Shown here piece after piece: positions 9,251-17,942 of a stretch of DNA of 64,000 nt (its first letter is position 1; each line of letters begins with the position of its first letter). A model generated the notes under the pieces. It saw only the letters and a program-made list of their open reading frames with translations, was not told the DNA's origin and did not search any database. Both the position numbers and the translations under genes were made by a program. The stretch covers positions 186,001 through 250,000 of the forward strand of contig NZ_CP041248.1 in assembly GCF_006711645.1 (NCBI RefSeq), in the 5' to 3' direction. The stretch is from Klebsiella electrica (GTDB lineage: Bacteria > Pseudomonadota > Gammaproteobacteria > Enterobacterales > Enterobacteriaceae).

Positions 9251-9885
9251 ATGAGGAAAAGTGGCCTAAGACGATAAAGACACTGATCATCTGGAGTTCG
9301 ACGATTCTCCTTTTTATCTCTGTCTTCTTTCCGGTTGAGTATTTTAAGTCTAATGCTCTGAAAGAAATCGCATGGGGTCATAAAATGATAGGCGAAAAAG
9401 ATTTCGTCATGGTATTGCAAAAGGCTCGCGACAATTATACTGAAGCATTTGTAAATACGGGGATTGATAAGGCGTTAAAGGATTTTTACCAGCTTCCTCC
9501 CAGCGACATGGCCAACCACGGCGGGCCACTGAAATACTTTGTTGGGCTTTTCCAGAACATTGCCGAGAACCTGAATTATTGGCTCTACATGATTATGTAT
9601 CGTTTAACACTTGATATGTATTGGTTACCGTACATGGCCGTGGTCATCATCCCGTCTCTGTTTGCAGGGGTAATGCGGTGGATGGCAAAAAGATATAACT
9701 TTGGATATGCCAGTCCGTTTCTTAACCGTCGTAGCATGGTATTGATTGGCTGGGGTGTATATAGCGTTCTCCTGTCGCTTTTTATACCGTTACCTGTGCC
9801 TCCAATGATCGGGGCACTCATAATGATAGTAATGATTCCTATTGGTTCATCTCTACTTATTTCAAACCTACCAAAACGTATTTAA
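9235..9885 (+). CDS. traJ: TraJ-like integral membrane protein (DUF4400 type)
   Basis: 216 residues with about four hydrophobic helices: residues 17-32, 115-140, 170-185 and 188-207. A long periplasmic or cytoplasmic segment rich in Asn/Asp lies between the first two. Its position directly after the coupling-protein gene, its size and topology match the DUF4400 proteins called TraJ in IncA/C and SXT-type elements. This is not the unrelated F-plasmid regulator of the same name. It is the last gene before a strong terminator. Confidence 0.7.
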   Translation: MSDKLNEEKWPKTIKTLIIWSSTILLFISVFFPVEYFKSNALKEIAWGHKMIGEKDFVMVLQKARDNYTEAFVNTGIDKALKDFYQLPPSDMANHGGPLKYFVGLFQNIAENLNYWLYMIMYRLTLDMYWLPYMAVVIIPSLFAGVMRWMAKRYNFGYASPFLNRRSMVLIGWGVYSVLLSLFIPLPVPPMIGALIMIVMIPIGSSLLISNLPKRI

Positions 9886-9892
9886 CCTTAAG

Positions 9893-9926
9893 AAAAGCAC
9901 CTCAATTTGCGGTGCTTTTCTTTTTC
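9893..9926 (+). terminator. Rho-independent terminator after traJ
   Basis: AAAAGCACC and GGTGCTTTT form a 9-bp stem with a 9-base loop, followed by CTTTTT. It separates the traI-traJ operon from the pilus genes. Confidence 0.9.
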
Positions 9927-9969
9927 CTCAATATTTCATGTTTGTTAAATTAGCTGTGCGAGGTGATGC

Positions 9970-10263
9970 ATGACTAATTCGAAACCATTTATTCTTTCTG
10001 CCCTGCTCTGCCTGACGTTTACCGTAGGGATGATTAGCTATTTGCTAATTTCTGATGTCCCAGAAAAAATCCGTATCCTCAATCAGAAGATCACGGCATC
10101 AACTTACCCTCAGTCACGGGATGTCCTGAACAAAGACATGGCTGAAATCATACTGCCCTATCTTAAAAAGCAAAAAGCTGCTGAGGCGTCTCAGGTCAAA
10201 GTCCAAAAGCCAAACGAAATCTATACGCCGGAACAATTGCAGCAATCAAGAGGCTACAAATGA
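9970..10263 (+). CDS. Small single-pass membrane or secreted protein
   Basis: 97 residues. The N-terminal hydrophobic segment (about 8-27) is a signal anchor, and the rest is a charged periplasmic tail. A GAGGTGATGC ribosome site precedes the start. The stop overlaps the next start (ATGA), so it is co-translated with the thioredoxin-fold protein. It does not look like a pilin: there is no second hydrophobic segment and no small-residue-rich core. Confidence 0.7.
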   Translation: MTNSKPFILSALLCLTFTVGMISYLLISDVPEKIRILNQKITASTYPQSRDVLNKDMAEIILPYLKKQKAAEASQVKVQKPNEIYTPEQLQQSRGYK

Positions 10264-11078
10264 AAAAGAACATTTTGAACTCTCTTATATTTGGAATTCC
10301 GCTCATGGTTATGGTAAGCACGGCTGCATTTTTTACTTACCAAATCGATAGACAGTCCCAACTTCTTAATGACCTAGCGATCGTTGCTGAGACTCACAAG
10401 CCCGTAGTAAACAACAAAAGCGAACTACTGGACGCATTTGCAAAATACATTAATGCAGCGGGCCTAAAACCTGAATCGCAGAAACAATCCAATGTCGGTT
10501 ACCGGACTGGAAACAAACCCGATACCGCCTATGCGCCTTCTACGGACAACGAACGTATTTATGGGAACCCGGATGCTCAGTTCTATATCATTGAGTATTC
10601 CGATTTTGAATGTCAGTACTGCAAACAACATTTCCCAATCGTTATGGATCTCGTGGATTCATCACAAGGGAATATTGCGATGGTTTTCAAACATGTTCCT
10701 GTTCACGGGCAGGCTTCCCGTACTGAAGCTTTAGCAGCGGAGTGTGCTGTTGAGCAGGGAGGAAATCCATCTTTCTTCCAGTTATCTAAAGCGTTATTCC
10801 GCTACAGCCAATCTGACGGGCACGGTCTTAGCGCACCGCTAGACCAAATCGCCCGCGAAACTGGTTTAGACCCGAACCGCTTACTTGAATGTATCAATGC
10901 GGCCAGGCCGTCCAGCAAGATAGCCGACGACGTTCGTGAAGCAGGTCAGCTTGGTATCCAAAAGACCCCTACAAACATTGTTGTCTACGGTGATAAGTCA
11001 GCCATTGTTCAGGGCGCAGTAGATGGAGCAGGCCTTATGCAAATGATGGCTCAGCTTGCAGGCTCTGGTCAGAAATAG
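10260..11078 (+). CDS. DsbA/DsbG-like thioredoxin-fold protein
   Basis: 272 residues. An N-terminal hydrophobic segment (about 8-27) acts as signal or anchor. A thioredoxin_4-type domain begins near residue 100, with the redox motif CQYC in DFECQYCKQHF and a cis-proline loop in KTPTNIV. It belongs to the same family as the minus-strand protein at 1631-2530. Context suggests oxidation or isomerisation of disulphides during pilus and channel assembly. A 49-base gap follows before traL. Confidence 0.78.
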   Translation: MKKNILNSLIFGIPLMVMVSTAAFFTYQIDRQSQLLNDLAIVAETHKPVVNNKSELLDAFAKYINAAGLKPESQKQSNVGYRTGNKPDTAYAPSTDNERIYGNPDAQFYIIEYSDFECQYCKQHFPIVMDLVDSSQGNIAMVFKHVPVHGQASRTEALAAECAVEQGGNPSFFQLSKALFRYSQSDGHGLSAPLDQIARETGLDPNRLLECINAARPSSKIADDVREAGQLGIQKTPTNIVVYGDKSAIVQGAVDGAGLMQMMAQLAGSGQK

Positions 11079-11127
11079 GCGCATTTTGTCGTCAATAAAT
11101 CTGAAAAAATTCATATGAGAGGTCATC

Positions 11128-11412
11128 ATGGAACCTGTTTATATTTCTCACTCGATTGACGAACCACCAAAGTTATTTTTTTGGTCGATTGATGAAGCCA
11201 TGCCATTTTTCGTTGCTCTCGCGGTTGGGATTATCACTGGACGATTATTACCGATGATAATTCTGGGTGTTGTAGTTTCACGTGTTTATGGCGGTTTTCT
11301 GGCGCGAGCTTCTGAGAAATATTTTATGCACCTCTGTTACTGGAAATTCGGAGTCACATTCGGTGGTGGCACTTTTGTACCTGAATCCTTCGACCGGGAG
11401 TTTATTGTATGA
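11128..11412 (+). CDS. traL: TraL pilus assembly protein
   Basis: 94 residues with the TraL pattern: a short polar start (YISHSIDEPPKLFFWSIDE), then a hydrophobic hairpin (about 25-52), then a polar tail. It is the first of the traL-E-K-B-V block, in the F-type order. It overlaps traE by 4 bases. GAGAGG upstream serves as ribosome site. Confidence 0.9.
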   Translation: MEPVYISHSIDEPPKLFFWSIDEAMPFFVALAVGIITGRLLPMIILGVVVSRVYGGFLARASEKYFMHLCYWKFGVTFGGGTFVPESFDREFIV

Positions 11413-12035
11413 ATATCCATAATTTCAAAAAAGGGTTAGTTGGACTTCAGTTAGAAAACAAAAGTTTCAAGTTAATCTCTGCCTCAATGATTCTGGCAAA
11501 CCTTGTACTTGGTTATGCTCTGTTAGCCAAAACACAACCCATCACTATTATTCCGCCAAACCTTACAGAAACAGCCTGGCTGGATGAAAAAGCCGCCAGC
11601 AGCTCTTATATGAAGGCATGGGCGTTATATATAGCCGACAGTTTTGGAAATGCTAACCCAGCCACTTTAGATCTACTCAAGAATTCTATCGGCCCGTTTC
11701 TTGACGCTTCAATTTACACAAAAGTTATGAAAGCAATGGACGACCAGATTGACCAAATTAAGCGCGACCGAATCTCGCTTTCTTTTAATCCGGTCGGGGT
11801 TATCACCGACCCGTTAGCAGTTGGTACTTTTTATGTCACCGGTAACCAAACTCTCGAAGGTATCACCGGCAAACCATCGACCACGCCAGTCTATTACGAG
11901 ATTACTGTTAACGTAAAAGGCTACCGGCCCATTATTACGTTCATTGAGATAAAGAGTGGCAAACCGTTGCTGCCAAGTGAAGAAGATAAACACAAAGGTC
12001 AAAGGCAGAAATCTTCGGCAGCTCGAACTTCCTGA
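11409..12035 (+). CDS. traE: TraE inner-membrane channel protein
   Basis: 208 residues. One N-terminal transmembrane helix (about 22-40) precedes a periplasmic domain with the TraE/VirB5-8-like pattern, for example TAWLDEKAASSSYMKAWALYIAD. It would take part in the inner-membrane scaffold of the secretion channel. Translation is coupled to traL through the ATGA overlap. Unusually, a 159-base gap follows before traK; it holds a palindromic regulatory motif. Confidence 0.9.
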   Translation: MNIHNFKKGLVGLQLENKSFKLISASMILANLVLGYALLAKTQPITIIPPNLTETAWLDEKAASSSYMKAWALYIADSFGNANPATLDLLKNSIGPFLDASIYTKVMKAMDDQIDQIKRDRISLSFNPVGVITDPLAVGTFYVTGNQTLEGITGKPSTTPVYYEITVNVKGYRPIITFIEIKSGKPLLPSEEDKHKGQRQKSSAARTS

Positions 12036-12097
12036 CAGAATTTCGTTAGTTGATTTAACCGAGATATAAATCTTTAAGCGAGAGATTAATAAATCAG

Positions 12098-12142
12098 CAA
12101 TCAGTAAACAAAACGGATGTGCCGAAATGAATTTTCTGATTG
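12098..12142 (+). promoter_or_regulatory. GTAAACAAAACGG motif inside a 7-bp inverted repeat before traK
   Basis: CAATCAG (12098-12104) and CTGATTG (12136-12142) flank GTAAACAAAACGG (12104-12116). The same 13-base core, with up to one or two changes, occurs before the traF-H-G operon, before the leading-region genes and elsewhere. It may mark an internal promoter or operator in the 159-base gap between traE and traK. Confidence 0.4.
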
Positions 12143-12194
12143 GTAATAGCCAATTTAAAAATGAACGTAGTGTTGCCACTTATCGGGGGGCTAA

Positions 12195-13313
12195 ATGTTG
12201 AATAGTAAACGCATAATTATCCTGTTGCTTACCGCGTCGTCCACATTAGCGACCCATAGCGTAACGGCGGGCGAAATGTCTGTTGATCAAGGCATGGTAT
12301 TTGAGCAGCCTGATGCGCAGTCGCAACCCAAAGTCACTGCAAAACTCGCCTCTCGACCAGCATCCTCAACTCAGGCAATGCTCAGCACAGAAACACGCCC
12401 ATATCCTGACAACTATACACCACCAGCAAGTAACTCTATCAATGGCGGGAGTGAACCAGCTATTGATGGCCGTAATATTCAACCAGTACCTGCTGCAATT
12501 GCCAGTCCCGTTCCACTCACAAAAGAAGTCATTCCTTCTCGGCTGGAATATATCGTTGCGCCTGGCGTGAACACCCTCGTACCGATTTCGATTAACCAGA
12601 TCAACCGGCTTGTTACACCGTTTGAACACCCTGTAGTGCAGAAAGTTAAACAGGAGGGTGTAACTGTAAATGTAAAAGATAACGCTCTCTACGTTTCCAC
12701 CTCAGACAGTAACCCGGCAAGTCTCTATATCAGTGAGAAAGGTGACGAAAGTGTAGCGATCTCCGTGTCGTTAGTACCTCAGAAAATTGCACCGGTGCAA
12801 GCCACTCTCATGCTTTCACGAAAGCTGAACAACACGAGTACTTCTGGTGTTATGCCTGCGGCATATAACAACTATGGTGGAAGCGAAGTCAAAGCCAGGC
12901 GATGGGAACAGAAAGATAATTACATCGAGACGATTCGCAACATAATGCGAACCATCGCGCTTGGGGACATTCCACCCGGATACTCTCTGGGAAATCTCTC
13001 TTCAGGAGTTGGTATCCCGAACTGTAATTTCCGCACGGGTACTGACCAGGATCAGATTCGCTACTCCTTTGCAAATGGCCAGTATCTTCAGGGTAGTCAA
13101 TTCAGTGTCATCATCGGCGTTGCACAAAACACTGGTTCATCAACAGTAATGGTTGATGAATCACTCTGCACCCATCCTCAGCTTGCAGCAAGAGCACTAT
13201 GGAGTCGCAACACTCTCCAGCCTGGCCAGCGAACTGAAGCTTACTTCGTTATCCGCAACATCCAGCCAAACGAACAAGCTAACGATTCCATGCGCCCTAA
13301 ACTCGCGGAGTAA
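12195..13313 (+). CDS. traK: TraK outer-membrane-associated channel protein
   Basis: 372 residues with an N-terminal signal peptide ending near residue 26 (TAGEM). A polar linker follows, then a C-terminal TraK/VirB9-like secretin-type domain. TraK sits at the outer membrane with lipoprotein TraV and is bridged to the inner membrane by TraB. The 4-base spacing to traB and the traE-K-B-V order support the call. It is longer than F TraK (about 240), as in related MOBH systems. Confidence 0.88.
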   Translation: MLNSKRIIILLLTASSTLATHSVTAGEMSVDQGMVFEQPDAQSQPKVTAKLASRPASSTQAMLSTETRPYPDNYTPPASNSINGGSEPAIDGRNIQPVPAAIASPVPLTKEVIPSRLEYIVAPGVNTLVPISINQINRLVTPFEHPVVQKVKQEGVTVNVKDNALYVSTSDSNPASLYISEKGDESVAISVSLVPQKIAPVQATLMLSRKLNNTSTSGVMPAAYNNYGGSEVKARRWEQKDNYIETIRNIMRTIALGDIPPGYSLGNLSSGVGIPNCNFRTGTDQDQIRYSFANGQYLQGSQFSVIIGVAQNTGSSTVMVDESLCTHPQLAARALWSRNTLQPGQRTEAYFVIRNIQPNEQANDSMRPKLAE

Positions 13314-13317
13314 AATC

Positions 13318-14715
13318 ATGCTTATCCCCTTAAAAGAGAAATGGGCCTCAATTTCAGCAAAGCATAAAAAATGGGTTTTATGGGCTGGCGTATTTACTTT
13401 CGCCGTTCTTTTTTTGCTCTTGGTTATACCCGACTCAGCTGGCCCCCGAAATCGAGCGCCACAAGAAAAAGTGATTGCCAGCGTCCTTACCGATGGTGAT
13501 ACCAATGGAGTTAGCCAGAATGCTATTGCGGCGCGAATTCGCGCACTCGACAAGACCATTAAAGAGCAAGGTCAACTGATTAAAACGTTAACCGAGAAAT
13601 ATGGTGCTGATCAGACAGCTCAGCGTCTTAGCAATCTGGAGAACAACCAGAAAAAATCAGGCGCTGAGGTTGCAGCTATTAAGAAACGCGTTGATACCGT
13701 CTCTAACCCTGTGCCTTACTCACAACAGTCTCGCGGAGCGACACCACTGGCTGGAAACGGCCAACGTAACGTCCCTACTCTGTATAAACCTGAAGAGATA
13801 TCTGCCCCTTCAGTTGCGCCAAGAAACTCAGGAAGTTTCAATAACGGGAAAACATTACAGCGCGTATACGAAGATGCGGCCCCCCCTGTCGTACCGGAAC
13901 CCGCAGCAAACCAGCGTCAGCAGAAAGGGAAGGATGGCAAAGCAGTACCAAGCCAGGCAACTCCTGAAATCATCACTGTACAGGAAGATATTGAAGCCGC
14001 ACCCGTTGCTGACGAAGATGATAACCCCGAGAACCAGACCTACCTTCCTGCAACGTCGATCATAAGTACTGTTTTGATTGCGGGGATGGATGCACCAACA
14101 TCTCGTGATGCACGAAAAGACCCTTATCCGGCGCTGGCCAGGGTGAAAAAGGATGCAATTCTCCCAAACCGTTTCCGTGCAGATATACGTGAATGCGGAA
14201 TGCTTGCAGCTGGGTTCGGTGATTTGTCCTCCGAAAGAGCTTATTTCAGATCGGAAGTCATAACGTGCATTCGGGATGACGGTGCAGTTTTTGAAGCCCC
14301 ACTCGTAGCCTACGCTGTTGGTGAAGATGGTAAATCAGGTGTTCGTGGTCGACTGGTTACCAAACAAGGGCAATACCTGGCACGAGCCCTGACCGCTGGC
14401 TTCCTACAGGCTGCATCTCAGCTCTTTAACGTACAGAGTATTCCGACAATCAGTATTAAACGCGATGGAGATAGTAGTGACGCTACTCCTTACCAGCAGG
14501 TTATGAGCTCTGACGCACTCCAGGGCGCAGCAGTTTCTGGCGTAGGTGGCGCATTGAATCGTCTTGCCGATTTCTATATGCAAATGGCCGGTGACCTTTT
14601 CCCTGTAATTGAAATTGATCCAGGCCGTAGTGTTGATTTTATTGTGCAAAAAGGGGTCATGCTGAAATTCACACGTGTTACTTCAAAAACTCAAACCGTT
14701 GGGGGCAAGAAATGA
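13318..14715 (+). CDS. traB: TraB periplasm-spanning channel protein
   Basis: 465 residues from the ATG at 13318 (MLIPLKEKW). A single transmembrane helix (about 22-40) is followed by a coiled-coil (IRALDKTIKEQGQLIKTL). A proline-rich linker comes next, then the conserved TraB/VirB10 domain (LIAGMDAPTSRDARKDPYPAL onward, GCTxR-like ECGMLAAG). It is expected to span from inner to outer membrane and gate the core complex. A longer in-frame start inside traK lacks support. It overlaps traV by a TGATG junction. Confidence 0.92.
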   Translation: MLIPLKEKWASISAKHKKWVLWAGVFTFAVLFLLLVIPDSAGPRNRAPQEKVIASVLTDGDTNGVSQNAIAARIRALDKTIKEQGQLIKTLTEKYGADQTAQRLSNLENNQKKSGAEVAAIKKRVDTVSNPVPYSQQSRGATPLAGNGQRNVPTLYKPEEISAPSVAPRNSGSFNNGKTLQRVYEDAAPPVVPEPAANQRQQKGKDGKAVPSQATPEIITVQEDIEAAPVADEDDNPENQTYLPATSIISTVLIAGMDAPTSRDARKDPYPALARVKKDAILPNRFRADIRECGMLAAGFGDLSSERAYFRSEVITCIRDDGAVFEAPLVAYAVGEDGKSGVRGRLVTKQGQYLARALTAGFLQAASQLFNVQSIPTISIKRDGDSSDATPYQQVMSSDALQGAAVSGVGGALNRLADFYMQMAGDLFPVIEIDPGRSVDFIVQKGVMLKFTRVTSKTQTVGGKK

Positions 14716-15278
14716 TGACGAAGAAAATTGTATCGGCATTGTTTTTAGTTAGTGCCGGTTTTGCGATGTCGGGTTGCTCACTACTGGGCCAGAACGATGA
14801 ATATGGATGCAAGGGAATGCCCAATTCGGTCACATGTATGAATGTCCGAGATGTGTATGCCCTGACCGATGGAGATGATTACCAGGAGCAGATTGACACC
14901 GCATCTGAAAACCAACTTTCGGGAAAGCCTGTGGAGGTTAAGCGGCTGCGCACTACAGCCGGGAACGGTGGACGGAATACTGCCGATGGTGGTCGATACG
15001 TCCCTGTGCCTGCTACTGCTGCTGATCCTCAACCCATCCGAACGCAATCTATCGTCATGCGGGTGCTGGTTGACCCCTATGAGACCGCAGATGGAGACCT
15101 TAACGTCCCTGGCTACGTCTATACCGAGATTGAGCCGCGTCGTTGGGAAGTCGGTGCAAGAAATAGTGCCACATCAACTGCTGTTATCAGACCAATGTCT
15201 GCACCGGTTGCCGCTGCTCCAGCACAATCCCAGGGTGAGACATCACAACCTCCTCAGAAAGGGAGTTACATTAAATAA
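14712..15278 (+). CDS. traV: TraV outer-membrane lipoprotein
   Basis: 188 residues. The lipoprotein signal peptide ends in the lipobox MSGC (near residue 21). Conserved Cys residues follow in DEYGCKGMPNSVTCMNVRDVY, the TraV hallmark. It would anchor the TraK-TraB core in the outer membrane. Translation is coupled to traB. A strong terminator follows directly. Confidence 0.9.
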   Translation: MMTKKIVSALFLVSAGFAMSGCSLLGQNDEYGCKGMPNSVTCMNVRDVYALTDGDDYQEQIDTASENQLSGKPVEVKRLRTTAGNGGRNTADGGRYVPVPATAADPQPIRTQSIVMRVLVDPYETADGDLNVPGYVYTEIEPRRWEVGARNSATSTAVIRPMSAPVAAAPAQSQGETSQPPQKGSYIK

Positions 15279-15284
15279 TTGTCC

Positions 15285-15315
15285 AGTAGTACCGGTATAC
15301 CGGTACTACTTTTTT
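15285..15315 (+). terminator. Perfect 26-bp palindrome plus T-run after traV
   Basis: AGTAGTACCGGTA (15285-15297) is followed at once by its exact inverse, then a T-run. It terminates the traL-V transcript before the adhesin gene. The arms meet with no spacer, so the hairpin must open a small loop. Confidence 0.85.
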
Positions 15316-15371
15316 CATGTGCTGTATTCCTTGGTCGTCTTTTTAATACCCATCACTGAAAAGGTAAGCAC

Positions 15372-16970
15372 ATGAAACAAAAGTCATTATATATTGCTAT
15401 TGTTCTGGCACTTCATTGTGCTGTAGCCGTGGCAGATAACTCAATCGATAGCACCCAAATTGACGAAGTTACTGTAAATGGTGATGGCAATAACATTTCA
15501 GGGCTAACACCCTGTGCAACCCCATCAAACTGTAAATCACCACTCGGCAACTCAAGTGTTTCAGGGAATAACAACACAATTACTTCGTTAACAAACTATA
15601 TTATTACCGGAAGCAATAATGACTTATCATTTAGTTACGACCCAAGCCAATTCTGGAATGACTACGCCAATAGTTTCAATGTTTACGGGAATAATAATAC
15701 TGGCACTGGTCTTTTTGATTTGAATCTGGTTGGGAGTGACAATAAAGTTCTAGGACAAAACCTTGCCGTTATGGGTTATAGCAATAACGTTTCAGGAAGT
15801 GCATTGCAAGTAATAGGCTCTTATAACGAACTGGATATGGTAGGTATGGGAGCAATTCTTGGTTCCAGAAACACTGCTACTAATTACGCTGGTTCTATAA
15901 TGGGTACATTCAATACGGTGAGTGGTGGTTCCTACGCTTTGACTATCGGTTCCTTAAACAATATTACAGCTGCACCGATTAATGACCCCTCTGCTGTTTT
16001 TAAATTTGGCAACATCACAATCGGCACAATTAATACCATTGATTCCGACGAATCGATCGTGCTTGGCAACTACAATACTGTATCCGATGATAACGCAATT
16101 GTTATTGGTAATTATGCTTCTGCTTCAAATGGAGGTATTTCCATTGGGAACGGTTCATTCTCCAATAGTGCTGATACCGTATCGTTTGGTTCAGCTACGG
16201 TACAAAGAACACTGACTAATGTTGCTGATGGTTCCAGCCGGTATGATGCGGTGAACTATGGTCAGCTCATGAATTCCGTTAGTTCACTTCAGGCGTACAC
16301 TGATAGTGCCATCAGTTCGTACCTTTCATCCATTGGCTCTGGCTCTAACACAACGCCACCTACTACAGGCGGAAATAACAATAACGGTACGGACGGCAGC
16401 GGGACAGGAAGTGGTACAGGGTCTGGTAGCAGTAACGACAATAGCCAGACTGCCACGGATACTAATACTTATACCGACGAGCGTGAAGTGTCGATCAACG
16501 CTCGTACCGACAGTCTAATTGCAACTGAAAGCGCATCCCGAGTTGCTGGCGATGCTCAAACTCTTGTAAGTGCAAACAGTCATACGGATGCCCGTGAATC
16601 TGTCATCAACTCAAGGACTGATTTCCTTGTCGATACTGAGCGCCAGTCACGGATTGATGGTGACCGACAGACCTTGGCTTCAGCTAATAGCTACACAAAC
16701 CAGAAGTTCTCTGACCTTAAAAAGACGGTTGACCGTAATGATAAAAGAGCAAAAGCAGGCTCAGCAAGCGCAATTGCTATCGCTTCAATTCCCTTCCTCA
16801 ATAACGTGTCGGGTTTTGGCATGGCGATGGGCGCGTACCGAGACCAGGGGGCAATTTCGGGAGGAGCGAATTACGCTATCAATGAAAAAGTAAACGTCCG
16901 CTTTAGCATGTCGGCTGATACAGCCGGTGGTGTTGGAGCTGGTGCAGGATTTGCGGTTGGCTTCCAGTAA
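15372..16970 (+). CDS. YadA-like trimeric autotransporter adhesin within the tra cluster
   Basis: 532 residues. The signal peptide ends near residue 21 (AVADN). A long head follows, with recurring G-x-N-N/G-S-x-N units (for example SGNNNTITS, YGNNNTGTG, LGNYNTVSD) typical of left-handed beta-roll YadA/Hep_Hag heads. A Ser/Gly-rich linker comes next, then a coiled stalk with two related TDxRE..INxRTDxLxxTExxSR repeats. The C-terminal roughly 70-residue YadA-type membrane anchor ends in Phe-Gln. It would be displayed as a trimer on the donor surface and may aid cell contact. It has its own terminators on both sides and occupies the slot where relatives carry pilin traA. Confidence 0.85.
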   Translation: MKQKSLYIAIVLALHCAVAVADNSIDSTQIDEVTVNGDGNNISGLTPCATPSNCKSPLGNSSVSGNNNTITSLTNYIITGSNNDLSFSYDPSQFWNDYANSFNVYGNNNTGTGLFDLNLVGSDNKVLGQNLAVMGYSNNVSGSALQVIGSYNELDMVGMGAILGSRNTATNYAGSIMGTFNTVSGGSYALTIGSLNNITAAPINDPSAVFKFGNITIGTINTIDSDESIVLGNYNTVSDDNAIVIGNYASASNGGISIGNGSFSNSADTVSFGSATVQRTLTNVADGSSRYDAVNYGQLMNSVSSLQAYTDSAISSYLSSIGSGSNTTPPTTGGNNNNGTDGSGTGSGTGSGSSNDNSQTATDTNTYTDEREVSINARTDSLIATESASRVAGDAQTLVSANSHTDARESVINSRTDFLVDTERQSRIDGDRQTLASANSYTNQKFSDLKKTVDRNDKRAKAGSASAIAIASIPFLNNVSGFGMAMGAYRDQGAISGGANYAINEKVNVRFSMSADTAGGVGAGAGFAVGFQ

Positions 16971-16985
16971 TAATAAAGCATAAAT

Positions 16986-17012
16986 AAAAAGCCACTTTTT
17001 TGTGGCTTTTTA
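16986..17012 (+). terminator. Rho-independent terminator after adhesin gene
   Basis: AAAAAGCCAC and GTGGCTTTTT form a stem around a T-rich loop, 15 bases after the stop. The A-rich left flank and T-rich right flank make it potentially bidirectional. Confidence 0.9.
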
Positions 17013-17150
17013 TTTGGACTAATTGAGTAATTAAAACCGATATTAACATTTCATCACTTCCTTTTTTTGGGGACAGTTTGCAGCCCTTTTCCCTGCGGCA
17101 AAATAAATCAATATGTGAAAATGAAACCTCTCTCATTTGGAGCGGTTACT

Positions 17151-17915
17151 ATGAACTTTATCAAACATGTCGCGACTGCGGCACTTTTGGTGGCACTTTC
17201 TGCATCAGCTTCTGTATTCGCCGATACAGTAAAAACAAACACCGGGAATATCGATACGATTTTCAATGAAAAAGCGTTCAAGAACATTCCTCAGAATTCG
17301 CAGGAAGTAAAACGTTTTGTCGTCCCTACTAACGGCATCATCGCACTAGAGATTGATGGGAAAGTTAATTTGCTGTCTTCTAATGGCCGCTTCGTTATAC
17401 AGGGAACGCTCTATGACACATGGGCTAAAAAGCCTCTGACCACCATGAGCGAAATAACCAAGAACGCCAGCATCATTCCGATGAAAGAGCTGAACCTAAA
17501 TATCGCGGACTTGCGCCCAGCCGTATGGGGCGATGGGCCTAAAAAGGTCATGATATTTACCGCACCTGGTTGTGAAGCCTGTGCAGCCCCACTTTCAGCA
17601 CTTGCTGACCTCGACCCGAAAGAATTCACCGTTAGCGTTCTGTCGCTCGGAGCTCTGGGCCCGGCAAGCCAGCAGCGAAATATTGAATTGTATTGTGCAT
17701 CCGACCGCTACCGCGCAGACCGCGCAATTATCAGCGGAAATTCCACTCAGAAATTCGACCAGGTAAAGAACTGCGATATGCAGGCTCTGGCTCGACGTGA
17801 AGTTACGGCTCAGATACTAGGTGTCAGCATGATCCCTTTCATTGTGCGTGATGACGGCTCCTACGTACTCGGCTCACCAAAACAAGGCCTCAAAAACTTT
17901 ATCGAGAACAAGTAA
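17151..17915 (+). CDS. dsbC: DsbC-family protein-disulphide isomerase
   Basis: 254 residues from the ATG at 17151, chosen because TTGGAGCGG precedes it and a signal peptide starts there (MNFIKHVATAALLVAL, cleavage near SVFADT). The N-terminal DsbC dimerisation-like domain is followed by a thioredoxin fold with the redox motif CEAC in TAPGCEACAAPL. It is periplasmic and likely shuffles disulphides in TraU, TraN and related Cys-rich proteins. In IncA/C and SXT elements dsbC also directly precedes traC. Confidence 0.88.
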   Translation: MNFIKHVATAALLVALSASASVFADTVKTNTGNIDTIFNEKAFKNIPQNSQEVKRFVVPTNGIIALEIDGKVNLLSSNGRFVIQGTLYDTWAKKPLTTMSEITKNASIIPMKELNLNIADLRPAVWGDGPKKVMIFTAPGCEACAAPLSALADLDPKEFTVSVLSLGALGPASQQRNIELYCASDRYRADRAIISGNSTQKFDQVKNCDMQALARREVTAQILGVSMIPFIVRDDGSYVLGSPKQGLKNFIENK

Positions 17916-17942
17916 CACTTTCTTGGGAATCCTGGAGGCATT

